From Myoxocephalus aenaeus (taxonomy: Eukaryota; Chordata; Actinopteri; Perciformes; Cottidae), in contig JBAMJR010000170.1 of assembly GCA_038501785.1 (NCBI GenBank), positions 2,142,501 to 2,206,500 of the forward strand: a stretch of DNA of 64,000 bases. The letters are read 5' to 3'. Every line of letters starts with the position of its first letter. The stretch's first letter is position 1. Positions 36,613 through 48,496 of the stretch are shown one piece after another. Under the pieces are notes generated by a model. It ran no database searches. It was not told where the DNA came from and worked only from the letters and a program-made list of their open reading frames with translations. A program made the position numbers and the translations under genes.

Positions 36613-39600
36613 GTAAGACCTTCATGTCGCTCAATTCCATACAGACAGAGACCTGCAGCCTGCCAATGCACTGTTTCTCCTCACTCGACCGCCCTGCTGT
36701 GGCCTCACACACTCTCACACACTCACACACACACACAGACACAGACAGAAAACCAGGGTCTAGCAGTGGCGAGTCGTGATGTAAATGTAATGAAGCTTAA
36801 ATCTTGGTCCTGATCCAGGCTAAATCATTATGTGCCAGACTGGGGATCTGTCGGTTTACTCTGTCTTGTTTTTGGGGGATTGACAGCAGCAGCAGACTGC
36901 ATGTTTTGTCATAAGGCTGGTTAATTTTTTTAAATTATATTTAGAGCGCTTGGCCTCCATGTTGGCTTAAAAGTTAATTTTCAAAGTTTGTCAATCTCAC
37001 CTCAAGATCCATTTGGCAAGCTGTGTTTTGGAGCTTTTGGAGAAATGTCATGGTTTTCATTGGGAATTAGAATCAGAATTGTAGATGTGAGGGGGGGTTG
37101 GGGAATTCAACGTCTCCAACTCAAAGACAACTTTCCCTCTGCTGATGAAGATCATGTAGTCAAACGCTTCAGAATATCTACTAAAGGCTGGAAACTTCTG
37201 TATCCAAATCTGGATGAGAAGTGTATCGGTGCAAACCTCCGACAGTTTTCAAATCAACACGATTTTTACATGAATCATTTCCAACGATTTGTTTCTGAGT
37301 CTGACCCAACAAATAAAGTAGCTCATTGGTAGTTAGCTTATCTCAAGTCCTGCTTATTTAGCTGCCACAGTACCGCATTTAGCTGATATATGACGGCATA
37401 TCACACTGTGACATAATATGATCTTGAGATCAAACGAGCAGATTAACCACAGAGATGTTCTAAAATACTACTGGACTCGAACACAATGGGCCTTCTGTTG
37501 TTTAAACTTCACTCAAAGGGCTATGCTAACGGTTTGACCGTCACATGGGTGCATTAGAACAGCATGCCGGTTATAAAAAAGCACATAATGCAAACGCTTC
37601 CCCTACAGGCTTCAAGCTGCTGCTCATTCAGGGCAGCGGAAAAACTTGCTTCGCTCGGCACCTATTTCAAACAGCTGATGCATCAAAACCTCACTGCGAT
37701 TTGATTTAAAAGTCAGCTAATCAGAAAAGAAACGCACACAACAAAATAAAACAATTATGAAATTGTTGTGACCATTAAATGAAGACAGCTTGCTACATTT
37801 ACTGCAAAGGCTTGCGTTTACTAAGAAGCAGCATTGTTTACAGCGTATTGCAAGGAGCGGGGAATATATGTGACAGCTTATTAAAAATGAAGACCAACAG
37901 ACTGGCCGTGTAGCTCAGAGGAGATGTCAGAGGGAAAACAGAGAGGCCTCCGTCTGCACGCGATGAAATAGGAAAATGAGCCGGAGCTAAAATGTAATGA
38001 CGGTAACTTCGATGCCAAACATCCTTTATGAGTCTGCAGGTGACTCGTTGGCTCCAGCAGTCAGCCATTCGTTATGACTGTGTTCTCCCCGCTGGTCGTT
38101 ACAGCGCTGCATGGATTATTGGTTGTAATACTACCGATGCATTATTTTGGACGCGCTCGGCTCTCTCCGTCTCCGGTGATGGATCGGTAACAGGAACACT
38201 GTAGCAGGAACACTGTAGCAGGAACACTGTAGCATTTCCAAAACACATCAGATAGCCCCCCGTGTATCAGCGGTCCTCTCTGACATTGGCCTGTGTGTCT
38301 TTTTTTTTTTTCCTCTCCCTGCAGAACTTAATGTAATATGATAAGTGCACCGCAGACTCCCGGCACAAAGTCATTCGGTTGATTCTTCTATCAGCTTGAA
38401 TTCTTTAATGAAAACACCATCTGCTGTCCTTTTTGTGATACCAGTTGCCATGATGATGCACCTGTATCACGTTGCACAGTTTGATGCAGCTTCGTAAATA
38501 AAGTATTAGATGGCTCTAATTATAATGGTCGGCGGATCAAGATCGAGTCTTATCTGAATGCGACCTCAAACAAGATGCATGCTGGTCAGAGCCGTGACTG
38601 TTGTTTACCGCTGCTCGCCAGTGCTGATTCATGATGCAGGCAGAGGTCACCGGTGAAGACTGTTAGGACGGCTGATATTTAGACTCTGATAAAGGCCTGA
38701 TGCCCTTTTGAGTTTTCAAAACAACTAAAGCCATCATTTTTTTTATCACAGCTGAATGCAGCATTGTTGTTTGTATTAAGCAACAGTCTAAAAGAGGCAT
38801 TCATTGAAAGCCCTCTGAAGCAAATTTGTGATTTTGGGCCATACAAAATAAATGGAATTGAAGGAAGAAGTAAGGATAATAGTGCATTATCAGTACTTTG
38901 CATTAATATTGATGCTTCAATGTGTATGCACTTTTATAAACGGCTATTTTAGTCCAGTGTTGTATGTGAACACCAAAACATTGCACATGTTAATCATAGA
39001 ATATTAATATAAACTCAAGGTTTTCCAACCAAATCTCACAGCTTTCTTCTGCAAATGTCTCAGGGCATGTGATGACGCGTAAGCGAGTCATATTTGTTGA
39101 GGAAGGTCATGCAATAGGACTGAAAGCTCTGGGAAAAAAAGTGTGGTGAGATCTGCTCATATACAGTAAGAACCCAGAAGTGCACAGAGCCGGTGCTGAT
39201 GTTCAGCAATTACTGTCCAATTAAAACATAAACTCTCCCTTTTACCAATTTGGCAACAACAAATATTAGATTTCTTCTCTTGAGACCAAAGTTTTATCTT
39301 CCAAAAATAATTATACCATATATTTAAAACGCTCGGCAGACTTAGGAGCCAAGAATGATTAAATATGACACTGTTCTTCACATATTCTTTCCCGACTTAA
39401 CGGGTAACTTAAATGTTTTCAATCTGGACTGTGTTTTTGCATCAAAGTGACTAAAGGGTACAAAACATTTAGAGAATAAAGAGTATTGAGGGAGTACGCT
39501 GCAGCTGCTCTCTGTCAATGTGCATCCACTAAAAGTGCTTGTATTTGCCAGTGACAGGCTCGGATGTTTTAATATTGGGGTCTGACAACATTATGAACAG

Positions 39601-41110
39601 AACTCCATGAGCGTAGCTTCATGGCTGAATATTGAGCTGATTTCCACAATGTGGAATGATTTCAGAATGAGATTTCTCTGAGCGAGACTCGGTTAGACAC
39701 AGTGAAAGAAAGAAAAAAATCGAAAGGTAAGACATCTTTTCTTTTCTTTTTTCTTTCGGGTCCTGCTGTAATGTTGTCAGACACTTCTCATAAGAATCTG
39801 AGCCTGTCGGTGGCAAAAACTAAACACTTTTCTTGGACATACGTCGACGGTGAGGAATCGCCCAGAGCGATTACGTTGCAGCCCGTTTAGCGGCGATCTC
39901 GCTCAATACCGGATCAATTTCACATGCGTTTGTCCCCATTAGTCACTTAGACACAAAAGCATGACTAAATAGGGTCCAGCTTGAAAAATACAGGTTACCC
40001 AAAGCCCACACATTCACAAAAGACTGTTGTTTACTTCCAGATTAATGAATACATATTCACATCTATAGCTTTCGTCCATGTTTGAAGTGTTTGTGTTTCA
40101 CCTTTTTGTTCCTCAGAGCTCAGACTGAATTGTGGTAATCCCCATGAACCTCTGGTAGTTCTGACTCACTTTATTACATTACCTAGAAATCACTCTGGTG
40201 GAGAAGGTGTGATCTTATGCTGCTCAGAGGATCGCCCTTGCTAGCACATTTGACCTTATAATGGAAATGTTAAGTTTCAATTTCTATGATGAAAGACTAT
40301 TTTCTTTTGCTGAAGTTGCCACAGCTTTCAGTGTGTAAAGTTCTGAAAAATGTTTTGGGATGGAAAGTTTGACGTGTCTCTGTTAATGCATTGCATCAGT
40401 TTGTGCTCCTCCTTTAACTAACTAGTAGAAGACTTACGAGAAATGGTTTCACTGAGAATCCGTTTGAAGATGTGGGAGCGTGATCGTGGTGAGTGTGAAA
40501 CCTTTGATCCAAGTTATTCATCGGCCTTCTTTTTCTCAGTGTAGCTGCTTTACCGAATGCTCTCTGGTGGAAGCTAAACAATGCATTAGTCAGAGGGAAA
40601 CACTCCTTCTAGTTTGAAAGTGGATGTTGATACAAATGTGTTTGTCATTACCTTAATGTCAGACTCAAAGAATGTTGAGTTCTTTCATGCCTCGAGCTTC
40701 GGCCCCATTTTGATGACTTGTTGTATTTTCGTGCTTCCACTCTCAAAGATCGGTTGCCCTCGTTTCATTTTGGCAAAAGCTTGTACAGGGATTCCGCAGA
40801 CATTTGAAGAAAGCATGAAAAACAAACTGATAACGGGCATAAACAGTTCAGCTAAGAGTCCGCTGAAGGTCTTCATCTGTGTGCTTATAGTGTCTCTGCA
40901 GGACTCGAGTTGAACGCAAAGAATGAGAGGGATTCAGAGCGTCCTTCATCTACTGATCTACAGATCTACTGTGGTTTCACTAGTTTTTGCGAGAAAACTA
41001 AAAAGTATAAAATTGTGAAGACTTTGCTTGATACAGCCAGTCCCATTGAACTCTAAGTCGCAATAATCAGTTAATTTGTTCTTTGAATGCCAGCATTGAG
41101 GAAATAAATA

Positions 41111-41592
41111 CAGGGTTCTTACGGTCATGGAAAACCTGGAAAAGTCATGGAATTTTAAAATGGTTATTTCCAGGCCTGGAAAAGTCCTTGAAAAAAATAA
41201 TAAAAAATAAATAAATAAAAATAATAATAATAATAATAAGATTAATAAAAGTCATGGAAATGTGTTATATTCATGTGTTCATGACGTTCATTTACGCTGA
41301 GTTTGAAATAATTAATATGTTTTTAAAAGAAAGACGCTCAAAATATAAGCAGGCATACATACAGGCATCTATATAAATGTTTATTCTTTTAATCAAACTA
41401 TTGTCTCTCATTCATTTGTGTCATTTAAGGTTTACTGTATGCTTTGGAATTCTCATTGTTAGTTTAAATACTACATTTTCTCACTTTTTCATGTTTACAC
41501 CGAGATTTCACAAAATGTTTGGTCATGGAAATTTGGTTTAAAGGCATGGAAAAGTCATGAAAATCCATTGGTCAAAATGTGTATGAACCCTG
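41111..41592. mobile_element. Short hAT-like non-autonomous element, 482 bp
   Basis: The segment begins CAGGGTTCTTAC and ends GTATGAACCCTG, an inverted repeat with one mismatch in 12. A direct TAAATAC lies at both boundaries, overlapping the first C on the left, which suggests a 7- to 8-bp target duplication. Inside are several TCATGGAAA-type motifs and an AT-rich simple stretch (about 41187..41240), with no coding frame. The terminal motif matches a common teleost MITE type as I remember it. Confidence 0.72.
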
Positions 41593-44500
41593 TAAATACA
41601 TCATGAGCCTATTTCCTGTTTCCTTCCTTACCCCTAACACTTGTGAGTTATATCACCATGCTTTTGTTTTTTAAATACAAGCTACTCTGAGGTTTTGCAA
41701 CAAATGTTTATTATGACTCCACTGGAAGGTGTGTGTAGTTGTGTCACAGCCTTTCAAAACCCAAAATGTTGAGTGACGGCCAATGCTGTCAATCTGTCTG
41801 GCGTATGCGTTTTACATCCCCACACGATCTCATAGCTTCAAACAGGGCAATTCAGTCAGTATCATAACATCCATGTGTTTTCTATATGTCCATCTGTGAT
41901 ATTCGCCACATATTGCATCGCATCGATCGCATGTGCATCATGCTTTCTAAGTTGTGGCAGCAGTGACCACAGCAAATGAGGGTGTGCTGGCGAGTTTACA
42001 CTTCTATGTCGTAATGTCATGTTTTATTTGCGACAATAACAGCAGCACATAGTACACAGTGTTCTTGTGCAGGATGTGGTAGTTGCTGTGGCGGAGAAAA
42101 TAAAATGGCCCATGTAGAGGAGGAAGTGCTCACCCACCAGCATTAAGAGTGCAGCGCCGTCTCCAGACCAGAGGCACATAAACACGCCAACAAGACGGTG
42201 CAGACCCGCGAGTGGACCTGACGTCCAAACACACAGTCTGTTGAGTGTTTGCAGTTGTGCAATCTGGACAACAGGAAACAGTTAGAGCGGGAATAAGGGT
42301 TTTACTCACTGACTGCAGATCAAAAGGTTTTAATTTTACTGCAGTTGTGGTTAAAAAAAAAAAAAAAATCTGCGTGAGACAGCCAGCCTTAAGTGGAAAG
42401 TTGCTGCCAGTACAATCTGAAACTTGCCGGCTTTGGTGACCCCTTGAGTCTCTAAAGTGGAAGTGTTTTACATCATCAGTGTCAAGGACAGTCCGTGTCA
42501 AACTGAGTCACTAACATCTTGAGACAATACTATTAAAATGACTCGCTTAGTATTTTGGCTTTTGCCTTTTCTTAATCTTTGGCCCCGCGGGCTCCCGTAC
42601 ATTCACTCAGACTATCATCATAACATAACTTTAAAAAGATTAAAAACTCAGTCCGAGTCATATATATGATAATAGTTGATCTAAATACTCATAAACATAC
42701 AGCAGTACTGAATGACAGGTACTTTTTTGGCTCATGCGTACTGTGGATGAAGCCGTTTAAAGCAACATGCACGGCTCTTGATGCTATATTATATTATGTG
42801 ACTTGAGCTGTGTTCATGTATAAAGAGCGGCAGCAGCAGTATCTAGTTGTGATGGTTAACCAAGGCCAGCTTGAAGGCTGGTGCACTTCAGCTTATGCAC
42901 AGACATGTACACACACGCCACACCGTACACACCATGACACGTAACTTTCACGGCCCCGGACGTAAACAGCAGGCTGCAGTATAAATTGCTCAGCACTTTG
43001 CTCATAAAAAAAAATAAAAAAGCAGGTTCTTTCAGAACTCCATTTGCGCTCGCGGCTGTTCCAGGAAAGTCAAGGGTAAAAATCAATATGTGCACATACA
43101 GAACAAACAGACAAAATGTGAGACACACCATAGCTCCACGCCTGGAGCAGTGTTACCGTGTTGTCAGAGACGGGGAGGAAACCCCAGGGGGTTTCTATAC
43201 ATTTGACAGAGTATGTTTGTGTGTACTTGAAAAGAGAAGAAATTAGAGTTTTTCTGCATGGTAACCTTGGTTTAGTTTCCCCTGTCCGCAGTACAATCAC
43301 ACAACCATGCCATGCCATGGATACAAATAGGGATAATAAAGAAAGTAGAATGGGGAGGGAAAAAAAGTGGAGAAGGCAAAAGCTCGATGCAAAGGGAACG
43401 CTGGACTGGAGTGACCCCGCTCATTTCCACTGCAGCTAATTTACGCCTGCGGTGGAAGTCCATTATTGTCACTTTTGTTTATTTGGGACACTAATGTGCA
43501 GAAATGGCAATTAGAGAGACACAAAAAGCACTCAGCTGCATGATTTGTCGCCCCCTTCCAAAATAAATTGCCATCTGTGGACCTCCTATCTGAAGGATTT
43601 GTCCTGGAATGCCTCCCTGTGACCACATATCGTAGGTGTGGCTGACTGTTTTAACCTCAAACTGGCTTTCCTCTGATGCGTTTGTGTTTTTAGCTACATT
43701 TACATGAACCTATTTTAGCTCTGGTAATGTCTTTCTACAGATGCAAACAGACGCCAACTTGTTCAGATAAAGTGTGAGATGGTAGAACAGGCACCGAAGG
43801 TTCAGGAAGTAAAGAAAGCACTTCATGTCCGTCATTACGTGGTCGTTGGTTGATTGGCAGTCAAAGTCCTGGGTGGGTGGGAAACTCTCCTGGTTCAATC
43901 ATCAGTGTTCTTTCATCAAAGGTTAAAGCCTTTACAGACTCTGAAACACGAGCAGAGAAGCCGACTATTACACCCAAGCAGCATTTTCCGAAGGCACATT
44001 CACCTGACTTAGATATCAGCTGTGTACGCCACCGAGAGCACACAGGTTACAGTAAATCCGTTCAAATTATTCTCCCTAGCAAAAGGCAACTGGGGCAGGA
44101 AGTATCTAAAGCCACCTGATGCAGCCCAGCATCCTAACTAACGTCGAGGGCCAATGTTATTAAGCGATGAAGCATGAAGTAGCATGCCAAGTATTACTTA
44201 CATTTAATAAAAAGGGAAATGGAAATTCCAAGTAACTATTATCTTGAACCTCAACCAAATGCTTTAGTTGCTCAACCACAGCCGTGTAGTTTAATGTACA
44301 ACTACGATCGAGTAACCTGGACCGTGTGTTGAGATTTATCTTTCCAAGGTCATGAATTTTAACATGAACTTTATCTAATTGTAGCCCTAATTGCCATTAC
44401 CAAATTCTTTATTATGCTAAATTGGGTTTCTCGTCTGTCGAAAAGCTTGAACCGAAATAAACGAATCATGAGTTCTCAGAAATGAGGTTGTAATAATCGA

Positions 44501-46976
44501 AACCGGTGGACAAAACCTAAAACTATATTCTCTTTAAATTATGTTGAAGAATACTTTCAAATTGGAGTTCACGGTCTTAAATCAGCCTGGTCTCCTGAAA
44601 GCAACGCTCCCTGACAATAATACTGCATCGTCAATTACGTATTTAGGGAAACTAAGTTTGTTTTTGATGCATCACAAATATCTTTTCTAATCAGTCTGCA
44701 GAATAGGTGGATGAATAGGCCAAACGTATGAAGGACTTTTACCCAGGAGACTGTGTCCTGTGTGAATCAAAAAGTCAATATTGACTTACCAAACTTATTT
44801 GAACCCAAACTATAATCTTTTACTAAACCAAATGTAATTTTTTTTGGGACAGGGTTGCATTGACAATACTTTGACTCCCTCTCACGAAGCAACAATTAAA
44901 ATTAGGAGAGCCAACAATCATCAGACGCTCATTTCCCCTCCACATCCGCATCCGGCCCAACTGTTTGCCTCCAGGCAACTCCTTCAGTCAATAGATGATA
45001 TAGATATGAGCTACTGATAAAAATCTCCACATGAGGAGTTTCACTTTGCGCTCTTTCTGCTGTGTTATCTCAACCTCCTATGACCTGCAATCACTTTTCT
45101 CTTCCGCCTGTATATGTGCACCACAGCTCGTTTTTTTTTTTTTCCTTCCACCTATCTTCAGATTTGTTCCAGCCAGAAAATCTTTGAGCATCCGTCTGTC
45201 TGTGGCCTCATTAGAGCTTTTGAAACCTGTTGAATGGATGAACCAGCTTTCGGGCCTCCCCCAGCTGTTGTCTGGATAATAAATGCTCTCTAGGGTGAAA
45301 AGCAGCAAACCGAATCATAGTTTCCTGTAATGCTTTTCAAGCCAGCTGTTCTTCCAGTGCAGAGGAATTATGAAAGCTGTAAATTCTGAGCTTGTTGACT
45401 GTGAGATTTTATAAACGCAGGCTAAGTTACAAAATGGACGTCGGTGGTTGGTTTGCTTAAACAGTTGGTCATCTTTAACGTTTAAAGGAGCGGGTGAATG
45501 CTATGTGGTTATTTCATGGTTTGTGTCTTTGGATCGACACAGAGGTACAAAGCATTTTCATCTGCTCCTCTGTGCAGCTATGATTTGTATTTGTAGTTTG
45601 ATTGAATGACCTTCGTACTGTAATGGTAAGGACTCAGGGTTTTCAAATGTTGCAGTGAGGAAAAAAATCTGATTATAGGACAGCTTTCCTTTTTCTGGTC
45701 ATGAAATTGGTTCTTGTGCCTTTTTGTGTAACTAGATTCAACATGATGAAAAATGCTGACAATTTGGATTATATGCTGCAGCATTCAAGGAAAAAGCCTC
45801 GGAGCTATAGCCGAAAGAGACTTTCCTCAAAATGATGTTACTTGAAGTCTACGCCTTGTGTAACTGGACTATAATATTTTAGATATCATTTTTAAAAGAA
45901 CAGTCCCAAGATTTTAGGACCTTCGTTGAATTAATGCTGAGTCATCTTATTTCTGTACATCCAGTCCAGAAATACTGAGACTAACCATCTGTGACATTAG
46001 CATTTCATATGTGACTCGTCAGTCACTTTCTCTTATTTGTCAGTGGGGTGTTGTCTTTAAAGGTCTTTTGGGGATCTCTCAGAGGTCTGCCTTCTGTCCG
46101 GAATGACGAGATGTTTTCCCCGGTGTTCAAATTCAACGTTTCCACAGGCTCTACCCGGCCCTGCCGCTCTGCTCTTCCTCCTTGTCGAAATGTACTGCAT
46201 GTTAAGTCTGGGACAATGTTGGGTTCAACCATTTTATCATCGTGAGCATACACAATAGATCCCTGCAAGTGCACATGAAAAGCTGACTTTCTACTATTTA
46301 ACTTTGTCCCACTGGATGTCCCCAGGACACACTGACTCCAGAACAGCTACTAAATGTATTGTAGGATGTTTTTAAGGGTGTGGTCTGGCTCTCCTCTTCT
46401 TCTACTGGTCTTATTAAGAAGACAAATCCCAAACTGTGTTTTCCCTGTTGAGGTAACTCCGTCAGGACTGAAACCACCGCAACGTAGTAGTGTGCACGTC
46501 ATCGTACTCAGTAAGAATGTAACATACATGCGACTCAAGTGTGCGTGCGTGTGTGTGTCCTGATGAATTGCAGCATTTGTCACTGCAAGACACTCGCCAC
46601 TGCTTCGCCTCAAATCATCCGCCTGATTAAAGATGAACACATTTTTGCTCCTTTATTATCACTCATCAGAGTGTGCGATAGAGAAAAAGAAAACAATCAA
46701 GCCTTGAGAATAAAATGTCTGCAATCAACGCCTCAGATTTATCATTTCCAAAACAATTGTTGGGAGGTTATGTAAATTTGGTTTTCCATGTTTGACCACT
46801 AGATGTCATCCATAACCAGCCAGCTTGTGTGCACGATTTGATTAAGTAACATCACAGAAATATCTGCATCCTTGAATGTTCTGTGAGAAGCAAACGGAGA
46901 CATCAAACACATCTTCTGACCTGTTTCATCAAGCTGAAGAGGCTAATTACATCCAATTAGTGGCACTTTTTCCTCT

Positions 46977-46977
<1 letters not shown>

Positions 46978-47033
<56 letters not shown>
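46978..47033. repeat. (CA)28 microsatellite
   Basis: A pure CA tract about 145 bp upstream of the acceptor of the TRbeta1 start exon. CA tracts in introns close to acceptors can bind hnRNP L and influence splicing; here that is only a possibility. Confidence 0.95.
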
Positions 47034-47038
<5 letters not shown>

Positions 47039-47192
47039 ATTTGTTAAAATGGCACAGCGGGGATGGACAAGCTGTGAATACAAAATACCGAATTTCAGGA
47101 TTTGAGATTGAAGTGTTGTAATATGTTATACATGTAATGAACTGAGTGATTGATGGTTTCTTGGCTCTGTGTTCAGCCAGGTAGGTACCCAG

Positions 47193-47231
47193 ATGTCTGA
47201 GGAGGCTCTGAGGATGACGTCTCTGCCTTAA
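47193..47231 (+). promoter_or_regulatory. thrb: Upstream ORF in the TRbeta1 leader, 12 codons
   Basis: ATG at 47193 opens a 12-codon frame (MSEEALRMTSLP) that stops at TAA 47229..47231, 11 nt before the TRbeta1 ATG. A second in-frame ATG lies at 47214. The first ATG has a weak context (C at -3, T at +4), which would allow leaky scanning. Upstream ORFs in 5' leaders are known to restrain translation of human TRbeta1 mRNA. It lies in mRNA only if the predicted exon boundary is right. Confidence 0.5.
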
Positions 47232-47242
47232 ACCCCACCAGT

Positions 47243-47249
47243 ATGTCAG
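47243..47249 (+). CDS. thrb: Thyroid hormone receptor beta, TRbeta1 coding exon 1
   Basis: This is the start of the TRbeta1 isoform, a ligand-dependent nuclear transcription factor that binds thyroid hormone response elements, usually as a heterodimer with RXR. The exon codes Met-Ser plus the first base of Glu and ends at the donor CAG/GTAAGA. The G joins AG at the start of the next exon (48446) to give GAG, yielding the N-terminus MSEPAENCSPGWKDEAIQN. That resembles the short A/B region of other teleost TRbeta1 proteins as I recall them. The start codon has A at -3 and an in-frame stop 45 nt upstream. The exon-exon join was deduced from phase and splice sites, not from a transcript. Confidence 0.8.
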
Positions 47250-47652
47250 GTAAGATGTCTGACACACACTCGCAGCCTCATTCCCCCAGGTTTATTCCAA
47301 ATTAAGATTTATAGTTGATATTTAAAGCTATATTCACGAAACCTAAACGTGACCTTTAGGCTAGAAAAGACACTAAATCTCATCTTTCTGCGTGTTTTTT
47401 TTTTTTTTTTTCTTCTTTTCTAAACGTAAACCCGAGAACTTAAATGCATTCAATCTAAAAAGAAATAGTTTAAATGGAAAATATAATTAGATCCTCTACA
47501 CATCATTAGTGGCACAATCCCTTTACGTGGGTGTGAGTCATTGTCTGCTATTCCCAAGGTCTATAATGACTTTTTTCAAACCAAACTTGGAAGACGTTTA
47601 GAAGTGCTCAGAATCGAGGAAGTTTAAATAAATTAAAAATATATATTTATAT

Positions 47653-47683
<31 letters not shown>

Positions 47684-48445
47684 GAACCTGAAAGCTCAAC
47701 TTCCCACTTGTTTTTCAGTGTTAGATGCGTTGAACGGTATCCTGTGTCAGGACACCTGTGTGGTGTGAGGGAAGATAAAATCAGTTTAAATCAAATGTCT
47801 CCTTTTTAGAAAATCTAATTTTTAGCCAAAATTGACGTCTCAGAGTTAAAGTCGAACACAATGTTTTACTGAGTAGATATTAAAGTGCTTTTTTCTTTAA
47901 TTACCGCCATGATTTGAGAGTTAAAATGTGTTAGTTTGAACTTTATAAAGCCACTGTGCACCACTTTACCTTATTTTCCAACTCCTTCACCATTTATTAC
48001 AACTCATTCTGAGCACTCTAGGAAAGTAGACTTCCCTCACGCACATGAAAAGCAGTAAAACTACGAGATGTACCTGTTTCTGTCCCCAGGCAGTCCTGTG
48101 CATTTGCTTACCTAACATATTTACTGTACGGGGGCGAATTAGCCGTTCCCGGTGATCTCGCTGAGCCGCCACGCATGCTATTGACCTCGGCGTAGTGAAC
48201 CGACACGAGCTTAGGTGTAGCGCATGAGGAGATGAACCCGATAACCCTCGTTCGCTGTAACAACAACATACTGTGACAATGTTTCTGATGCTTAGTTCAC
48301 TTTAACCTGCTGTTTTATTAGCGTCTGATTGTTGAATCCTTTGATTTGATGTGAAGAGAAGAGCAGTGTCAAGTCTGCCTCTCTCACCTGTTTCACTGAG
48401 CAAGTAGCTTTATTTTTTTTAAAGTGCCTCTCCCATCTATTTTAG
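47250..48445 (+). other. thrb: thrb TRbeta1 intron between the first two coding exons
   Basis: 1196-bp intron with donor GTAAGA and acceptor CATCTATTTTAG. It contains an interrupted AT tract at about 47638..47684 and a T-run near 47395. No other feature was identified. Confidence 0.75.
47638..47684. repeat. AT-rich microsatellite, interrupted
   Basis: TATATATTTATATTTTATTT followed by an AT dinucleotide run, within the first TRbeta1 intron. Confidence 0.88.
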
Positions 48446-48496
48446 AGCCAGCAGAAAATTGCTCCCCCGGCTGGAAAGATGAGGCCATTCAAAATG
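48446..48496 (+). CDS. thrb: Thyroid hormone receptor beta, TRbeta1 coding exon 2 (A/B region)
   Basis: A 51-nt exon between TATTTTAG and the donor ATG/GTAATA. It codes the end of Glu3 and then PAENCSPGWKDEAIQN, finishing with the first base of a Gly codon (phase 1). That base joins GG at 59124 to give Gly20, followed by YIPSYLDKDEL in the DNA-binding exon, so the frame is kept across an intron of more than 10 kb. The Trp-Lys-Asp-Glu-Ala core is characteristic of the fish TRbeta1 N-terminus as I remember it. The TRbeta1 A/B region is therefore only about 20 residues, against 111 in TRbeta2. An overlapping +1 frame at 48479..48685 is not the gene. Confidence 0.85.

Larger units (their letters stand above)
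34930..47176. other. Non-coding region upstream of the TRbeta1 start exon
   Basis: No conserved protein-coding exon was found. The stretch holds a possible 5'-UTR exon (36546..36612), an inverted-repeat element (41.1 kb), a CA microsatellite (46.98 kb) and unremarkable AT-rich sequence. It probably represents a 5'-UTR intron of thrb, given that the TRbeta1 start exon begins with an acceptor at its 3' boundary. Confidence 0.6.
47177..47249 (+). other. thrb: TRbeta1 start exon (5' UTR plus first 7 coding bases)
   Basis: The exon is bounded by the acceptor TTGGCTCTGTGTTCAG/CC and the donor TCAG/GTAAGA. Its 3' end carries the start codon and 7 coding bases. The reading frame has an upstream TGA at 47198..47200, so the start at 47243 is the first in-frame ATG after a stop. 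A 12-codon upstream ORF lies within the exon. The 5' boundary is a prediction; another AG at 47191..47192 could serve as acceptor. Confidence 0.6.
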
